Shown one piece after another: positions 52,236 through 63,121 of a DNA stretch of 64,000 nucleotides. Location: NCBI GenBank assembly GCA_037974665.1, contig CM075778.1, forward strand, positions 10,033,001 to 10,097,000. The letters are read 5' to 3'. Below the pieces are notes generated by a model. It did not search any database. It was not told the DNA's origin and saw only the letters and a list, made by a program, of their open reading frames with translations. Source of the DNA: Ehretia macrophylla (lineage: Eukaryota > Streptophyta > Magnoliopsida > Boraginales > Ehretiaceae). The translations under genes were made by a program, and so were the position numbers. Each line of letters starts with the position of its first letter. The first letter of the stretch is position 1.

Positions 52236-54842
52236 TCAGAGGAGATCAGCAACATTAGCTGGAAGCTCCTCGACCACCACATTGTAGAACTTCTGGATAT
52301 CAAATAGCATTCTTTCATCATCTTTTGTCACAAAATTTATAGCAACTCCTTTTCTTCCGAACCTTCCACTTCTTCCAATACGATGAAGATAATTTTCTGG
52401 CTGAGTAGGCAGATCGTAATTTATCACAAGAGAAACTTGCTGTACATCAATACCACGGGCCAAGAGATCGGTTGTGATAAGCACACGGGATGAACCAGAG
52501 CGAAATTCACGCATGATTATGTCTCGAGTGTTCTGATCCATGTCTCCATGAGTCGCCGAGACTGTGTGGTCACGTCCACGCATTTTGTCAGTAAGCCAGT
52601 CAACCTTGCGCCGAGTGTTCACAAAGATGACACTCTGGGTAATGGCCAGAGTCTCATAGAGATCACAGAGGGTTTCAAGCTTCCATTCTTCCTTATCAAC
52701 GTTAACATAGAATTGTTTAATACCCTCAAGAGTTAACTCATCACGTTTAACCAATATTCGTACGGGTTTATTCATGAACTTCCTGGTGATTTCAAGGGCT
52801 TCAGGTGGCATTGTGGCCGAGAAGACACCAACTTGAACTTTAGCAGGCAGCAACTGGAAGATGTCATAGATCTGACAGCAAATATACATCACGTTAGATG
52901 GTTAGAAGAATGTCCCACCCATAGCAGATCTCTAAGATTACATTAAACAATGAAACGTAGTAAATCAACTCTCTTGTTTTTCTTTTTATATAGTAACAAG
53001 TGGGATATATTTATTCTCAATGAATACATCAACTCAACTTCTCCCGAAATGAGTAAAAGCCCAAGATGAAGTACAAACGAAAGCAGTAATAAACTATCCA
53101 CTAAAAGAATATGATGCAACTTAGATTTGTGATTACGACTAAATAAATCTTATATGCAATACATCTAGCAAGGGAAGAATGAGGGGCAAGGAGGTGCAAA
53201 GGTGAAAGAAGAGTTACATATGGTAAAGCTCCAAAATGTTAACATGGTGCAACAAAATACAAAGAAGAGCATGATAGTGCAGTTCTGCGACAAAAGTGAC
53301 ATTTAGGAGTTCCTGTGAAACCTGAATACCACCATTCAAGCTCCCAAAATTTAATTAAATATCCAGAGCCCGAGCACCACCCCCAACAACTCCCCCCCCC
53401 CCCCCCCCCCAAAAAAAAAAAAAAAGAGTAAGAAAAAGGTTAACATAACATAGCCAAATCCTGCTCAATGTTTCAAAAAACAAACGAACCCAAACCAAGC
53501 CTAAGGTCCACTACAAGAATCTTGAGGACACCACTCATTCTATCGAGAGCCAGCCGAAGATGAGAAAAGAAGAGACGACAAAATAATCTCACAACCTTAA
53601 TACATAGGTTTCATAATTGAGTCAACATAAAAGTGGTGACAACTAACCCTAAATTAAGATGACATCAAACAAGCAATTGGTCCTTGCAATATCCATGAGG
53701 GGAAAAAATTAGAAAATATAAAATTTAAATTGTAGCAATTAAACAAGTAATTTTCCAGCATATGTACACCAATGTACACAAGCACACTACCTTACCTGAT
53801 CCTTAAAACCTCGTGAAAGCATTTCATCTGCCTCATCAAGCACAAACATTTTAAGGCAATCAGGGCGAAGGGACTGCCTGCATAACATGTCAAACACACG
53901 ACCAGGGGTGCCAACAACAACATGAACACCAGCTTGCAGAATACGTTGATCTTCACGAACAATGGTCCCACCTACACAAGCATGTACCTTAACACCAAGA
54001 TAGTCACCAAGTGCTCGCATAACCTTCTCAATCTGCTGAGCAAGTTCACGAGTAGGGGCCAACACCAAGGCCTGGCATTGGACTAAACTATAATCCAATT
54101 GCTGCAAGATTCCAGAGCAGAAAGTTGCTGTCTTCCCAGTTCCAGATTGAGCCTGCTGAATGACATCTAGGCCTTTGCAGAATGGAACTATGCCCCTCTG
54201 CTGGATTGCGGAAGGCTTTTCAAAACCTTCAAAAGAAAGATCAAGCTCCGGGCTTAGCAAACAGGCAAAAGACCTAGGAAGGAAAAAGAAATGGGGGAAG
54301 GAGGGACACAACGCAAATGAAGGGAATAATGCAATGAACATGATAAATTGTGCAATTCAAGTGAGCATTATTGTGTTGAGAGGCATGGGGCTACAAAATG
54401 AGACGTCCAATAGCTGATTGGACTAAAATTATGCGTGATGATTCTCAGTGCAAATTGCAAAATATGACCTTATGAGCTTACAACAAAAAAGTCGAGCATG
54501 GAAAGACAAAGAAAATGTTAATATTAACATGTCCGAAATAGCCACCAAGCATCAGAAACACTTACCATAAGCATAAATCCCTCTGAGAAGATTCTCTTGC
54601 AAGCCCATTGCATCGAAACTGTCATAAACTTCATCATATGATGTAAAAAAGTCCTGTCCATCTGCGGATAACCTGAAAAGAGATCAAATATCAGTTCCAC
54701 CAATACCAGGATTCAGCAGATAATGTATAAATATAACCACGATGATAAAAATCCATATTCTACAAGAAACTTACAACTCATTCATCTTAGTGTCATACTG
54801 ACGAGTATCAAATTGGGATCCTTCTGGTGCTAAACCTGCCAT
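52236..54842 (-). CDS. EIF4A: Eukaryotic initiation factor 4A, DEAD-box RNA helicase, 4 coding exons, 413 residues
   Basis: ATP-dependent helicase of the cap-binding eIF4F complex that unwinds 5' UTR structure for ribosome scanning in the cytosol. Coding exons on the minus strand: 54842-54775, 54672-54566, 54226-53796, 52871-52236. They sum to 1242 nt, exactly 413 codons plus stop, the usual plant eIF4A length. The start is [17 protein letters not shown]. Motifs by residue: Q-motif FEKPSAIQQ (60-68), Walker A AQSGTGKT (84-91), PTRELAQQ (116-123), TPGR (165-168), DEAD (189-192), SAT (220-222), ARGID (340-344), [11 protein letters not shown] (365-375). It ends [10 protein letters not shown]. 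All splice sites are GT-AG. A diverged partial copy lies upstream at 59.4-60.7 kb. Confidence 0.97.
53392..53425. repeat. Poly-C/poly-A tract in eIF4A intron 3
   Basis: About 18 C followed by 15 A on the + strand inside the 924-bp intron 52872-53795. The duplicate copy at 60.1-60.2 kb lacks the long tract, so it grew after the duplication or shrank in the copy. Confidence 0.7.
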
Positions 54843-54844
54843 GA

Positions 54845-56357
54845 CTGCAACGCACTATAACATTAACAAAATCAAGTCTTTGGGCAGAAACAGAAACTAC
54901 AATTAGCATTAGCAGACCAAACAACAGCCATAAAAAATGAATACTTACAATAATAATTATAACACTACTAATAACATCATGTTTGCAAAGACTCATAAGC
55001 ACCACAAGTGCTCATAATCCAAGTGGACATGGATCCGTTTGATAATCTTGCTAACAGACAAACGCTTAGAAGCAAATTTCGTACATACTCTGATGCATCC
55101 TCCCCACCATTATTCCTCCATTCTCATAAATACCCAGTATTTACGCTAGTTGACCAAATACACTCCTCCAACCCTCCCTTAATTTACAAATGTCCCCACA
55201 AGTACGTACTCAATGCTTACAAGTACCCAAAAGGGTGCTTAAAAGCACTTCCATCGTATGCGAAGCCAAACACCCATATATTCTACAAAAGAAGGCAAAA
55301 TCCATATTACATTGACCAACTAAAAGAAAAGGCACCTTCTTTATTAAAAAAAAAAAACTTGCAAAACATTCACGCTGGCATACAGGCATTAAACTCCTGT
55401 TTTCATGTCCCCAAAAGCATTACCAAGGGGCAGATCGCTTTCCAATTACAAGGACATACGTGATATAGTACATCCCCCAAAACCAGAAGCCCCTTTCCGC
55501 CCTTTACCCCAGAAAATCATCAAGCCCCCAACACTATTTCCTCAAATGTCAAACACAATTTTTTTTTTTAAAAAAAAAAAACTAAATAAAGCACAAGAAA
55601 AATTAAATCCAGGAGTAAATTTCAATAGAAATCCCTCTCTTGAAAATAACTTCCACTAAAAATCCCAAAAGCAACATAAACGAGCCAAAAAGATCAAGGC
55701 TTATCCTACAATAGTTAACGATTGTAAATACATATCGAACGAAAAGCAAGCAAAATCAATAGATAAAAAAAGGCACAGAAAATAGGCATAAAGAGTGAAA
55801 AAAATTGAGACTTTTAATCAAAATCCTTTTTTTTTTGTTAATAAATTTCGATAAAAAAAAAAACCCACGAGCATCACGACGAGCCAAAAAGATTAAAAAC
55901 TTCTCCTATAATAGTTTATAATTCAAAACAAATCTTGAACGCTTGAACGAACAAACCACGCTTTTATCACATAAAGCAAGCAACAGAATAGCCAAAACGA
56001 GTGAAAAACATTGAGATTTTCAATAGAAATCCTTTTTTTGTTAATAAATTTCATTAAAAATCACACAGCCAACACAACGAGTCAAAAAAAATTGAAAATT
56101 TTCCTCAATAGTACGATTTCAAACACATCCAGGACCAACACAACACGCTTTTACCGCAATTAGAAAAAAAAAAATCAACAGACAATAATGCGCAGAAAAT
56201 TAGCTAAGAAATAGTGAAACTAGGGCTTCAAAATCCACTAAAGCAAATATTATCAACAATTTCATAAATAAAAAAAATTAAGCACAAATTGATCTACAAA
56301 TTAAATAGATAAGTCGATAATAATTAACGAAAATAGAAAAATAAGGCAGTGGCAAAC
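54845..56357 (-). other. Probable 5' UTR intron of the eIF4A gene
   Basis: On the minus strand cag/gtttgcc at 56357 can act as donor and ttgcag/tc two bases before the ATG as acceptor. Leader introns of this size are known in plant translation-factor genes. The intervening 1.5 kb is AT-rich. The open frame 55008-55463 (+) has no recognisable motif and I do not call it. Confidence 0.55.
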
Positions 56358-56430
56358 CTGTAAAATATATAGAGAGCTTTTTTTTGTGTGTGTGTTTTTG
56401 CAAAAGTGGCAATGAAAAGAGAGTATTTTG

Positions 56431-56440
56431 ATATTTATAG
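56431..56440 (-). promoter_or_regulatory. TATA box of the eIF4A gene
   Basis: The minus strand reads ctataaatat. A start site about 30 bp downstream (near 56400) would give a short leader exon ending at the donor near 56358. Confidence 0.55.
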
Positions 56441-57140
56441 TGGAATCTGAATCGGCTTCTGTTGCCCTTATGCTGATTTTGTGCTTCCCGAATTTGTCCC
56501 TAGGTCGGTTTACTTTATATTTATTTATGAATAAATATTCAGTTTCGTCTATTAGAATATTGTCATTTTAGTTTTTATTTTTTAAAATATATTTTTTTAG
56601 TTTTATATTTTTATTATTTGTCTTAACTTAGTTTTTTTTAAAAAAATATACCATTTTAGTCTCGTATATTTATCATTTATCTCAACTTACTCTTTATCTT
56701 TGTCATTATAATTTACGTTAATTCTTTATTATTTTAAAAATAAGAATTAAAATGACACAAACTTTAAAGATAATTGACCAAATTAAATATTTATCCTTTA
56801 TTTATTTTTTGAAATAAAATAGAGGCTAAAATTGTAATTGTAACTCAAAAACTCTGATTGTAAAGTACACAGGATCCCTATGTTTTTTAAAAAATACATA
56901 AGAACCTTGTGTTTTTAGAACAACCAAACACTTTCTTTGTGATTTTAAAAATACATCACACGTGTCCCTTCCTCATTTTTCTATCAACTTTTTTAACAAA
57001 AATTAGTAAAAGACGTAAATGCCCCCAATTCTTTTTCTTTTCTCTATTCTCCTTTTCTTTTTGTTTATATATATATATATATATACACGTGTGTGTATAT
57101 TTATAAAAGTTAGATCAAAAAAATAATATACATATATATA
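56441..57140. other. Intergenic, AT-rich, with a diverged inverted-type repeat
   Basis: Phrases such as cattttagtttttatttttt and ataccattttagtc alternate with their complements (aattaaaatgac), similar in style to the TIR elements at 44.3-45.2 kb. A (ta)n run ending acacgtgtgtg lies at 57066-57097. No gene. Confidence 0.4.
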
Positions 57141-57143
57141 TTG

Positions 57144-57205
57144 ATGGGGTGGGGTGGGGTGGGGTGGGGTGGGGTGGGGGGGGGGGGGGGGGTTGGGTGG
57201 GGAAT
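57144..57205 (+). repeat. (ggggt)n block with a long G run
   Basis: Six to seven ggggt units are followed by about 17 consecutive G, then ttgggtgggg. Several runs of four or more G close together can form G-quadruplexes. Confidence 0.85.
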
Positions 57206-57462
57206 GTTGGGGAAGATGACTGATTTGTTCAATCTTTTTTTATTTTTTTGTTGAAAAATGTATTTTCGTCAATGAACAAACTTATTTTATTGATAAAATT
57301 GTTTAAAAACAATCAAAGTTGCAAAATACGTGCATGCAAGTTACTTCACGTTAAAACTAATGGTTTTATTAATAAAGGAGGCAGAGAGGTGTTTGGTGAT
57401 TTTAAAAGCACATGGAGTCCGCATGCCAAAGAAAAGCACGGGAGTCCTATACACTTTACTCG

Positions 57463-57855
57463 AACTCTTATTACAACAAATTACTAGTTACCATTTTATC
57501 CAACACTTCAATACTTAGTTTGGCTTTAGCAAGAGTCTTCCTTCCAAGCTTTGTCCAGGCAGTGGACCGCACATGTCTCAGCAGCACCATTCAACTCTTA
57601 TTACAACAAGCTACTACTTGATCATTCTACCTAATAGGTCACTAATTCATTTGGTTTTAGCAAAAGTCTTCCTTCCATGCTTTGTTTGGGCACTGGATCC
57701 CAAATGTCTCAGTCACACCCATTCAACTCTTATTATAATAAATTACAATTTGATCATTTTATCCAGCAAGTCACTACTTTGTTTGGTTTTAGCAAGGATC
57801 TTCATTCCAATCTTTGTGTGAGTGATGGAGCCCACATATCTCAGTCACATCATTC
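57463..57855. repeat. Tandem repeat, about 130 bp unit, three copies
   Basis: The anchor aactctta falls at 57463 and 57593, and aactctta-like aactctta/ttataata at 57724, giving a 130-131 bp period. Each unit also contains tagcaa, agtcttccttcca or atcttcattcca, a ctttgt phrase, and atgtctcag or atatctcag. Confidence 0.75.
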
Positions 57856-58261
57856 GATTACCAGATCTTAGTATTAACATATTCTCTTGGCCTTTTAAAA
57901 ATAGAAATGTGACTTGTATATATTTTTTTTTATTCCTTTTGTCAAAGGTATCTTGTATTTAAGAATAAGGAAAATTTTCACAATTATAAAACAATTATTT
58001 ATAGTCTTATTCGAATTTTTAAGTTGGTCCATAATATTAAAAAAATTATTGTATAAGTTCTTAATATTTAAAAGTCATCAATTTGGTTTCTTCCATTATT
58101 TTTTTTTTGGGTTAAAATTGGACAAAAAATTGCAAATTATTTTCATATTCCTTAAAATCAAATTCAGCATTACAAAATTATTTTCATATTGTCAAAAATA
58201 ACACGTAGATGGTGGCATTGTCAGTTTTCTTCGTGTTTTTAAATGGATATAATAGTAGGAT
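57856..58261. other. Intergenic, AT-rich, nothing recognised
   Basis: No motif or repeat that I can support. The open frame at 57914-58201 is phenylalanine/lysine-rich AT noise. Confidence 0.45.
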
Positions 58262-58440
58262 TAGCCAGGGGGGCTTGTAATACAATTTTTGGAAAATTAA
58301 ACTATTTATAAAAAAAAAGAGTAAACATTAAAACCTAGTAGTGAAATTTATTCGAAAAATAATTACTGAGTTTTTTGGGCTTCTCTGTTATTTCGGTGAT
58401 TTTGGTTTTGTTGCTTTGGGACAGATTTATTTGTTCGTAT
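58262..58440. repeat. Direct repeat, copy 1 (about 175 bp)
   Basis: It matches 59166-59345 with few changes, including cttgtaatacaatttttgga, aaacctagtagtgaaat and ttcggtgattttggttttgt. The intervening 58441-59165 has no gene. A possible SINE-like A-box (gtagcctaacggtggagc) lies at 58825. Confidence 0.75.
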
Positions 58441-59165
58441 AAAATTCGAAAAAGACTTGTAGTAGGTGGTTTAGTTGTTACTTGTAAGAAGAATAATATG
58501 AATAGAAGTTTCGTACAATTCATGACTTGTAGAATTATTGTTTTCGAATATTAAATTGATGAGCCCATTTTGCTAAATTGTAAAAGGAAAATCTGGAGAT
58601 TCTTATGCGACGTGCTTATAATAAAATCTTTGGGAGCATCATATTGTGGCATATGCTTGAAGACAGATTCTAAAAAAGATTTTGTGAACTTAATTTTCAA
58701 TTTTATAGAGAATCATTCTTATATAAGCGTTGAATAACACCCAATGTTAGCCCAATGTTAGATATCAAGTTTGAATCAATTAGGAAACTAATTAAGCATC
58801 AATAGTAGAATACACTCCAAGGGTAGCCTAACGGTGGAGCACTTAAAGCGTTAATGAGAAAACTTGCTTATGTTTCACGATCAAATTAGCCAAGAAATTA
58901 ATTTTCTTGGAATCAATTCCAAAAAAGTGTTATGCCTAGCTAATGTGAATCATAGCTCCTCCAAATAATCTCGAGATTAGTGTGAAGTCGAAAGGCTTTT
59001 TTCAAAAGGAATTACCTGTCATAAAATAAAAAATAAAAAAAAAGATGCCTAAAATAATGATATGCCCCACATTAAGCTAGTAAAAATATATTAAACCTAG
59101 ATCAAATCTTGAGGCAACTTTCATTAGCTAACATAATAGTCCATAACAGAGATTAGATTTGACAG

Positions 59166-59345
59166 AATGGGGACTTGTAATACAATTTTTGGAAAGTAAA
59201 ACTATTTAAAAAAAATAGTAGAGTAAACATGAAAACCTAGTAGTGAAATCTATTCGAAAAATAAAAAATAATTACTGGATTTTTTGGACTTCTCTGTAAT
59301 TTCGGTGATTTTGGTTTTGTTGCTCTCGAGCAGATTTATTACTGC
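59166..59345. repeat. Direct repeat, copy 2 (about 180 bp)
   Basis: Partner of 58262-58440. It ends about 15 bp before the eIF4A-derived segment begins, so the repeat may mark the edge of the unit that carried that segment. Confidence 0.75.
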
Positions 59346-59609
59346 TCTTGTTTGTACTTCATCTTGAACTTTAGCCGGCAGCAACTGGAAGATGTCATAG
59401 ATCTGACAGCAAATATACATCACGTTAGATGGTTAGAAGAATGTCCCACCCATAACAGATCTCTAAGATTACATTAAACGATGAAACAAGTAAATATACT
59501 CTTCTTCTTTTTCTTTTTATATAATAACAACTTGGATATATTTATTCTCAATAATCAAAGATGAAGTACAAACATAAGCAGTAATAAACTATCTATTGAT
59601 AGAAAGGAC

Positions 59610-59707
59610 TTCAGTCCGTCTGGACTGACGAGTCTGCCTTAGTGTGGAGGTAGGCCTCTCACATGACTCACATGTGAGAGGCAAACCGTCAGTCCAGACG
59701 GACTGAA
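59610..59707. repeat. Nested perfect palindrome inside the eIF4A duplicate
   Basis: Outer 21-bp arms (59610-59630 and 59687-59707) are exact reverse complements, and each arm itself contains cagtcc and ggactg facing each other. An inner 12-bp pair gcctctcacatg (59654-59665) and catgtgagaggc (59671-59682) has a 5-nt loop. The parent intron lacks it. Confidence 0.85.
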
Positions 59708-59883
59708 TAGGCTTATGATGCAACTTAGATTTGTGATTACGACTAAATAAATCTTATATGTAATACAATCTAGCAAAGGAATAATTGAGGGGAAAGGAAA
59801 AACAAAGGCGAAAGTAGAGTTTCATATGGTAAAGCTCCAAAATGTTAACATGGTGCAACAAAATAGAAAGAAAGAGCATGATA

Positions 59884-60040
59884 AGAGGGTTTCTTCTCAC
59901 GATTTCCCTTCTCCTTACCATTTTTCATCACATTTTTCTGTCCTTCCCTTTCAGCATTCTTCTTTTTCTTTGCTTCGACTTCAGCCATCTCAATCTTTGA
60001 AGCTGCCTTAGGCTTTGAGTTGAGCGCCTCTTGCCAAGGT
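59884..60040 (-). other. Insert with a lysine-rich open frame in the eIF4A duplicate
   Basis: About 155 bp absent from the parent intron. On the minus strand an open frame reads WQEALNSKPKAASKIEMAEV, then a K/E-rich run. Its composition is more GC-balanced and codon-like than the flanks. I do not recognise the source. It may be an exon fragment of another gene captured together with the eIF4A piece. Confidence 0.35.
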
Positions 60041-60742
60041 GTGCAGATCCACAACAAAAGTATAAATTTACAAGTTCTTTTGAAACCTGAACACCATTCG
60101 AGCTCCTAAAATATAATCAAATGTTCCTATAAGAGGCCGAGCTCCCCAAACCAACCCAACATACCCATCCCACAAAAAGAGAAAAAGAAAGAAAAAGGTT
60201 GATATAACATAGCCAAATCCCGCTCAATGTTTCAGAAAATAAATCAACCCAAACCAAGCCTTAGGTCCACTGTATATGAATCTTGATGATACCACCCATT
60301 CTATCGAGAGCCATCTGAAGTTGAGAGAAGAAGAAGAGACAAAATAATCTCACAACCTTGTTTCTGGATAGAAAAGATAATCTCTCAACCTCAGTTCATA
60401 GGTTTTATAATTGAGTCAACAAAAAAGTGGTAACAACTAACAACTAAGTTAAGATGACATCAAACGAAGCAATGGGTCCTTGAAATATTCATGAGGGGAA
60501 AAAATTAGAAAATATAAAACTTATATTGTAGCAATTAAACAAGTAATTTTCCAAGCATGTGTACACTAATGTACACACGCGCTACCTTACATGATCCTTA
60601 AGACCTCGTGAAAGCATTTCACCTGCCTCATCAAGAACGAACATTTTAAGGTAATCAGTGTAGAAGACTAGGTCAAAGAGATCAATTCATCCGCAGAACA
60701 CTCCTCTATTTCAAAAGTTCAAACAACTCAACATACTCCACA

Positions 60743-60927
60743 TGTTTAGGAGTATAACTATACAACTTTTCAATTTTGAATGCATACGTTGTTTAGACAA
60801 TGAAGTAGGATAACAGTTATAGTTCTATTCTATTCAAAGTCTATTTAAAGTCCTTGTATATGTACAACAGGAAATATACAAAAAATTCAAGCCTTTCAAT
60901 TTTCATCAACTTAAGTATAATTCTATA
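60743..60927 (+). repeat. Probable 5' LTR (about 185 bp)
   Basis: It starts tgtttagg and ends ttctata immediately before tggtatcaacgag (60928-60940), a tRNA-iMet-type primer site. The expected final CA may have decayed to TA. The 3' LTR is not in the window, so the start is an estimate. Confidence 0.5.
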
Positions 60928-60977
60928 TGGTATCAACGAGTCACTAAAAGACCAACGTCTATTCCTTCCGATCCTCA

Positions 60978-61940
60978 ATGGCCTCCTCATCCTCTGAAAC
61001 CTCAAACAATTCTACTGATTCTACTACTACTGTCTCATCCCTTTCCAATCTTCCATTTACTATCAGTGTCAAACTCAACTCCTCCAACTATCCTGTATGG
61101 AAAGCTCAGGCCCTACCCTACTTCAGAGGTCAAGCTATTTTTGGCTACCTTGATGGCACAATCCCAACCCTACCTCAAGAAATTGATGCTCCTCATCCCA
61201 CCATAGGTGCTATTACTAAAATTCTCAATCCTCAATATATTCAATGGCTTCGTCAGGATTCTTTAATCCTCGCCACCATCAATGATTTGCTTACTGAAGA
61301 TGTTCTCACTCAAGTCATGTCTTATACAACCTCTCGCGCGGTTTGGCTTGCTCTAGAGCGAACCTTCTCTTCAAATTCCCGTGCTAAAGCAATTCAAATT
61401 CGCACTCAACTGGCAAATGCTCGAAAAGGAGCCCTGTCCGCTAATGCATATTTTATCTCTATCAAGCGAATGGCTGATGAACTTGTTCTTGTCGAACAAC
61501 CACTAAAACCTGATGATATAATCACCTATGTGCTTGTGTGACTTGGACAGGAATATGATTCCTTGGCTTCAACAATTACTTCTCGGTTTGATCCTGTCAC
61601 CTTAGAGGAACTTTACTCATTCATTCTAATCTGTGAGTCACGAATTAATCACAATAATCAGTCCCTTCAAGTTGTTGCTTCAGTTAACATGGCCACCAAG
61701 CAGCAAAATCCATCCACTAATCACACACCTGCATATTTTCAGCATTCCAACCGTGGTCGCGGTGGGAACCGTGGCAGATGACGTGGTAGTCGTTTCCACT
61801 CCCATGATCAGGGTCCATCAAATTCAGTTATATGTCAAGTATGCTTCAAAGCAGGACATACTGCTAAAAAATGCTATCACCGTTTTAATCTTTCTTATCA
61901 GGACCAACAAACTCCTAAAAATCAGCCACAAGACATGGTT
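60978..61940 (+). pseudogene. Copia gag with CCHC zinc knuckle
   Basis: It starts MASSSSETSNNSTDS. The gag core (UBN2/Retrotran_gag type) shows LNSSNYPVWKAQALPYF, YLDGTIPTLP, WLRQDSLILATIND and VWLALERTFSSNSRAK. A TGA at 61539 interrupts the phrase before GQEYDSL, and a second TGA at 61779 falls in an RG-rich stretch (NRGRGGNRGR). The nucleocapsid knuckle CQVCFKAGHTAKKC (CX2CX4HX4C) lies at about 61836-61877. Confidence 0.88.
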
Positions 61941-63121
61941 GTTGCGCCTTTTCAACATACTGATAATGAGTGGCATCCCGACACAGGAGCTACCATCATC
62001 TCACCAATGATGTGAACAATATTCATCTTCCAAATGAAGACTATGGAAGTCAATATCATATCCAGGTGGCTAACAGTGCAGGTCTGAAAATATTACAAAG
62101 TGGAACTTCCACTATCTCATCTCCTTCTAGGTCTTTTGTACTTAATCAAATTTTACTTGTCCCCGAAATTCAGAAAAATCTCATCTATGTTCAGCGTTTT
62201 TGTCTCGACAATAATGTTTTCTTTGAATTTCATGCTTCTTTCTTCCTTGTGAAGGATTACTTGGGGAACATCTTGCATCGAGGACCACTCAGTAATGGCC
62301 TTTACAACTTCTCGGCATCTCTTGCTCGTCTTCAGCCACAAGCTTTATCTAGTGTTCGTGTGTCTGCCAACATCTGGCACTGCCGTCTTGGTCATGCTTC
62401 CGTTCCAGTTATCAATAGGGCTGTTTCATTACCTGTCCAAAATAAAAATAATTCTATTTGTTCTGAATGTCAGCTGGCTAAGAGCCATGTTATGCCCTTT
62501 AAACATGTACATGTTTCTGTTTTGAAACCATTGGAGTTAATTTATTCAGATGATTGGGGGCCAGCCCCTATTTTATCAACCTCTGGTGCACGTTATTACA
62601 TAAGTTTTCTCAATGATACTACTAAATTCTTATGGCTTTTTCCCTTGAAGCTAAAATCTGATGCATATTACACCTTTATATGTTTTCAAGCTACTATAGA
62701 ACGCCAATTTGATACAAAAATTAAGGCTCTCCAAACCGATTGGGGTGGTGAATATCGCAGCATCACTAAACATTTACAAAATCAGGGAATTCGTCATCGA
62801 ATAACCTGCCCATATACCCATCAGCAAGCTGGTGCCATTGAAATGCATCACAGGAAAATTGTTGAAGTTGGTTTGGCATTACTTGTTCACTCTAATTTAC
62901 CAAAAATATTTTGGGAAGATGCCTTTCTAACTGCAGTTTTTATTATCAATAGATTGCCAACTTCAATTTTACAACATCGATCACCATATGAAATGGTCCA
63001 TCATCACAAACTAGATTATAATTTTTTACGTGCCTTTGGTTGCGCTTGCTGGCCCTATTTACGTCCATATAATCGACCTAAGATGGACTTTCGATCCAAA
63101 AATTGCATATTTATTGGGTAA
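61941..63121 (+). pseudogene. Copia protease and integrase
   Basis: The protease active site WHPDTGAT lies at about 61970, followed by a one-base frameshift near 61990. The frame then stays open to 63121. The integrase zinc domain shows WHCRLGHAS and CSECQLAKSH. The catalytic core has D in YSDDWGP, D in QTDWGGEY and E in GAIEMHHRK. It ends with AFGCACWPYLRPY and CIFIG, where a TAA replaces the residue after FIG. Confidence 0.9.

Larger units (their letters stand above)
59362..60665 (-). pseudogene. Partial eIF4A duplicate: end of exon 3, intron 3, start of exon 4
   Basis: It matches 52829-53866 in order and orientation, from cttgaactttag (exon 4) through the intron to gaacattttaagg (exon 3). 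Because the intron is retained, the copy arose from DNA, not from mRNA. Neither the DEAD-box N-terminal half nor the C-terminal helicase domain is present, so it codes for nothing useful. Two insertions absent from the parent lie at about 59607-59710 and 59884-60040. The donor-side sequence at the exon junction reads ttac atgatcc in place of ttacctgatcc. Confidence 0.88.

Noticed and set aside
54227..54341. Extended eIF4A N-terminus read through the intron (phenylalanine-rich start)
   Set aside because: It is intron 2 read in frame. The conserved N-terminal exons at 54566 and 54775 with GT-AG sites give the exact family length.
55008..55463. 151-codon open frame on the + strand in the eIF4A leader intron
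   Set aside because: No recognisable motif, low-complexity composition, antisense to a well supported intron.
59620..59700. Hammerhead-ribozyme-like core (ctgacgag and a later caaac) in the palindrome
   Set aside because: The second core box should read GAAA but is CAAA, and no room exists for stem III between it and the gtc. The resemblance follows from the inverted-repeat sequence itself.
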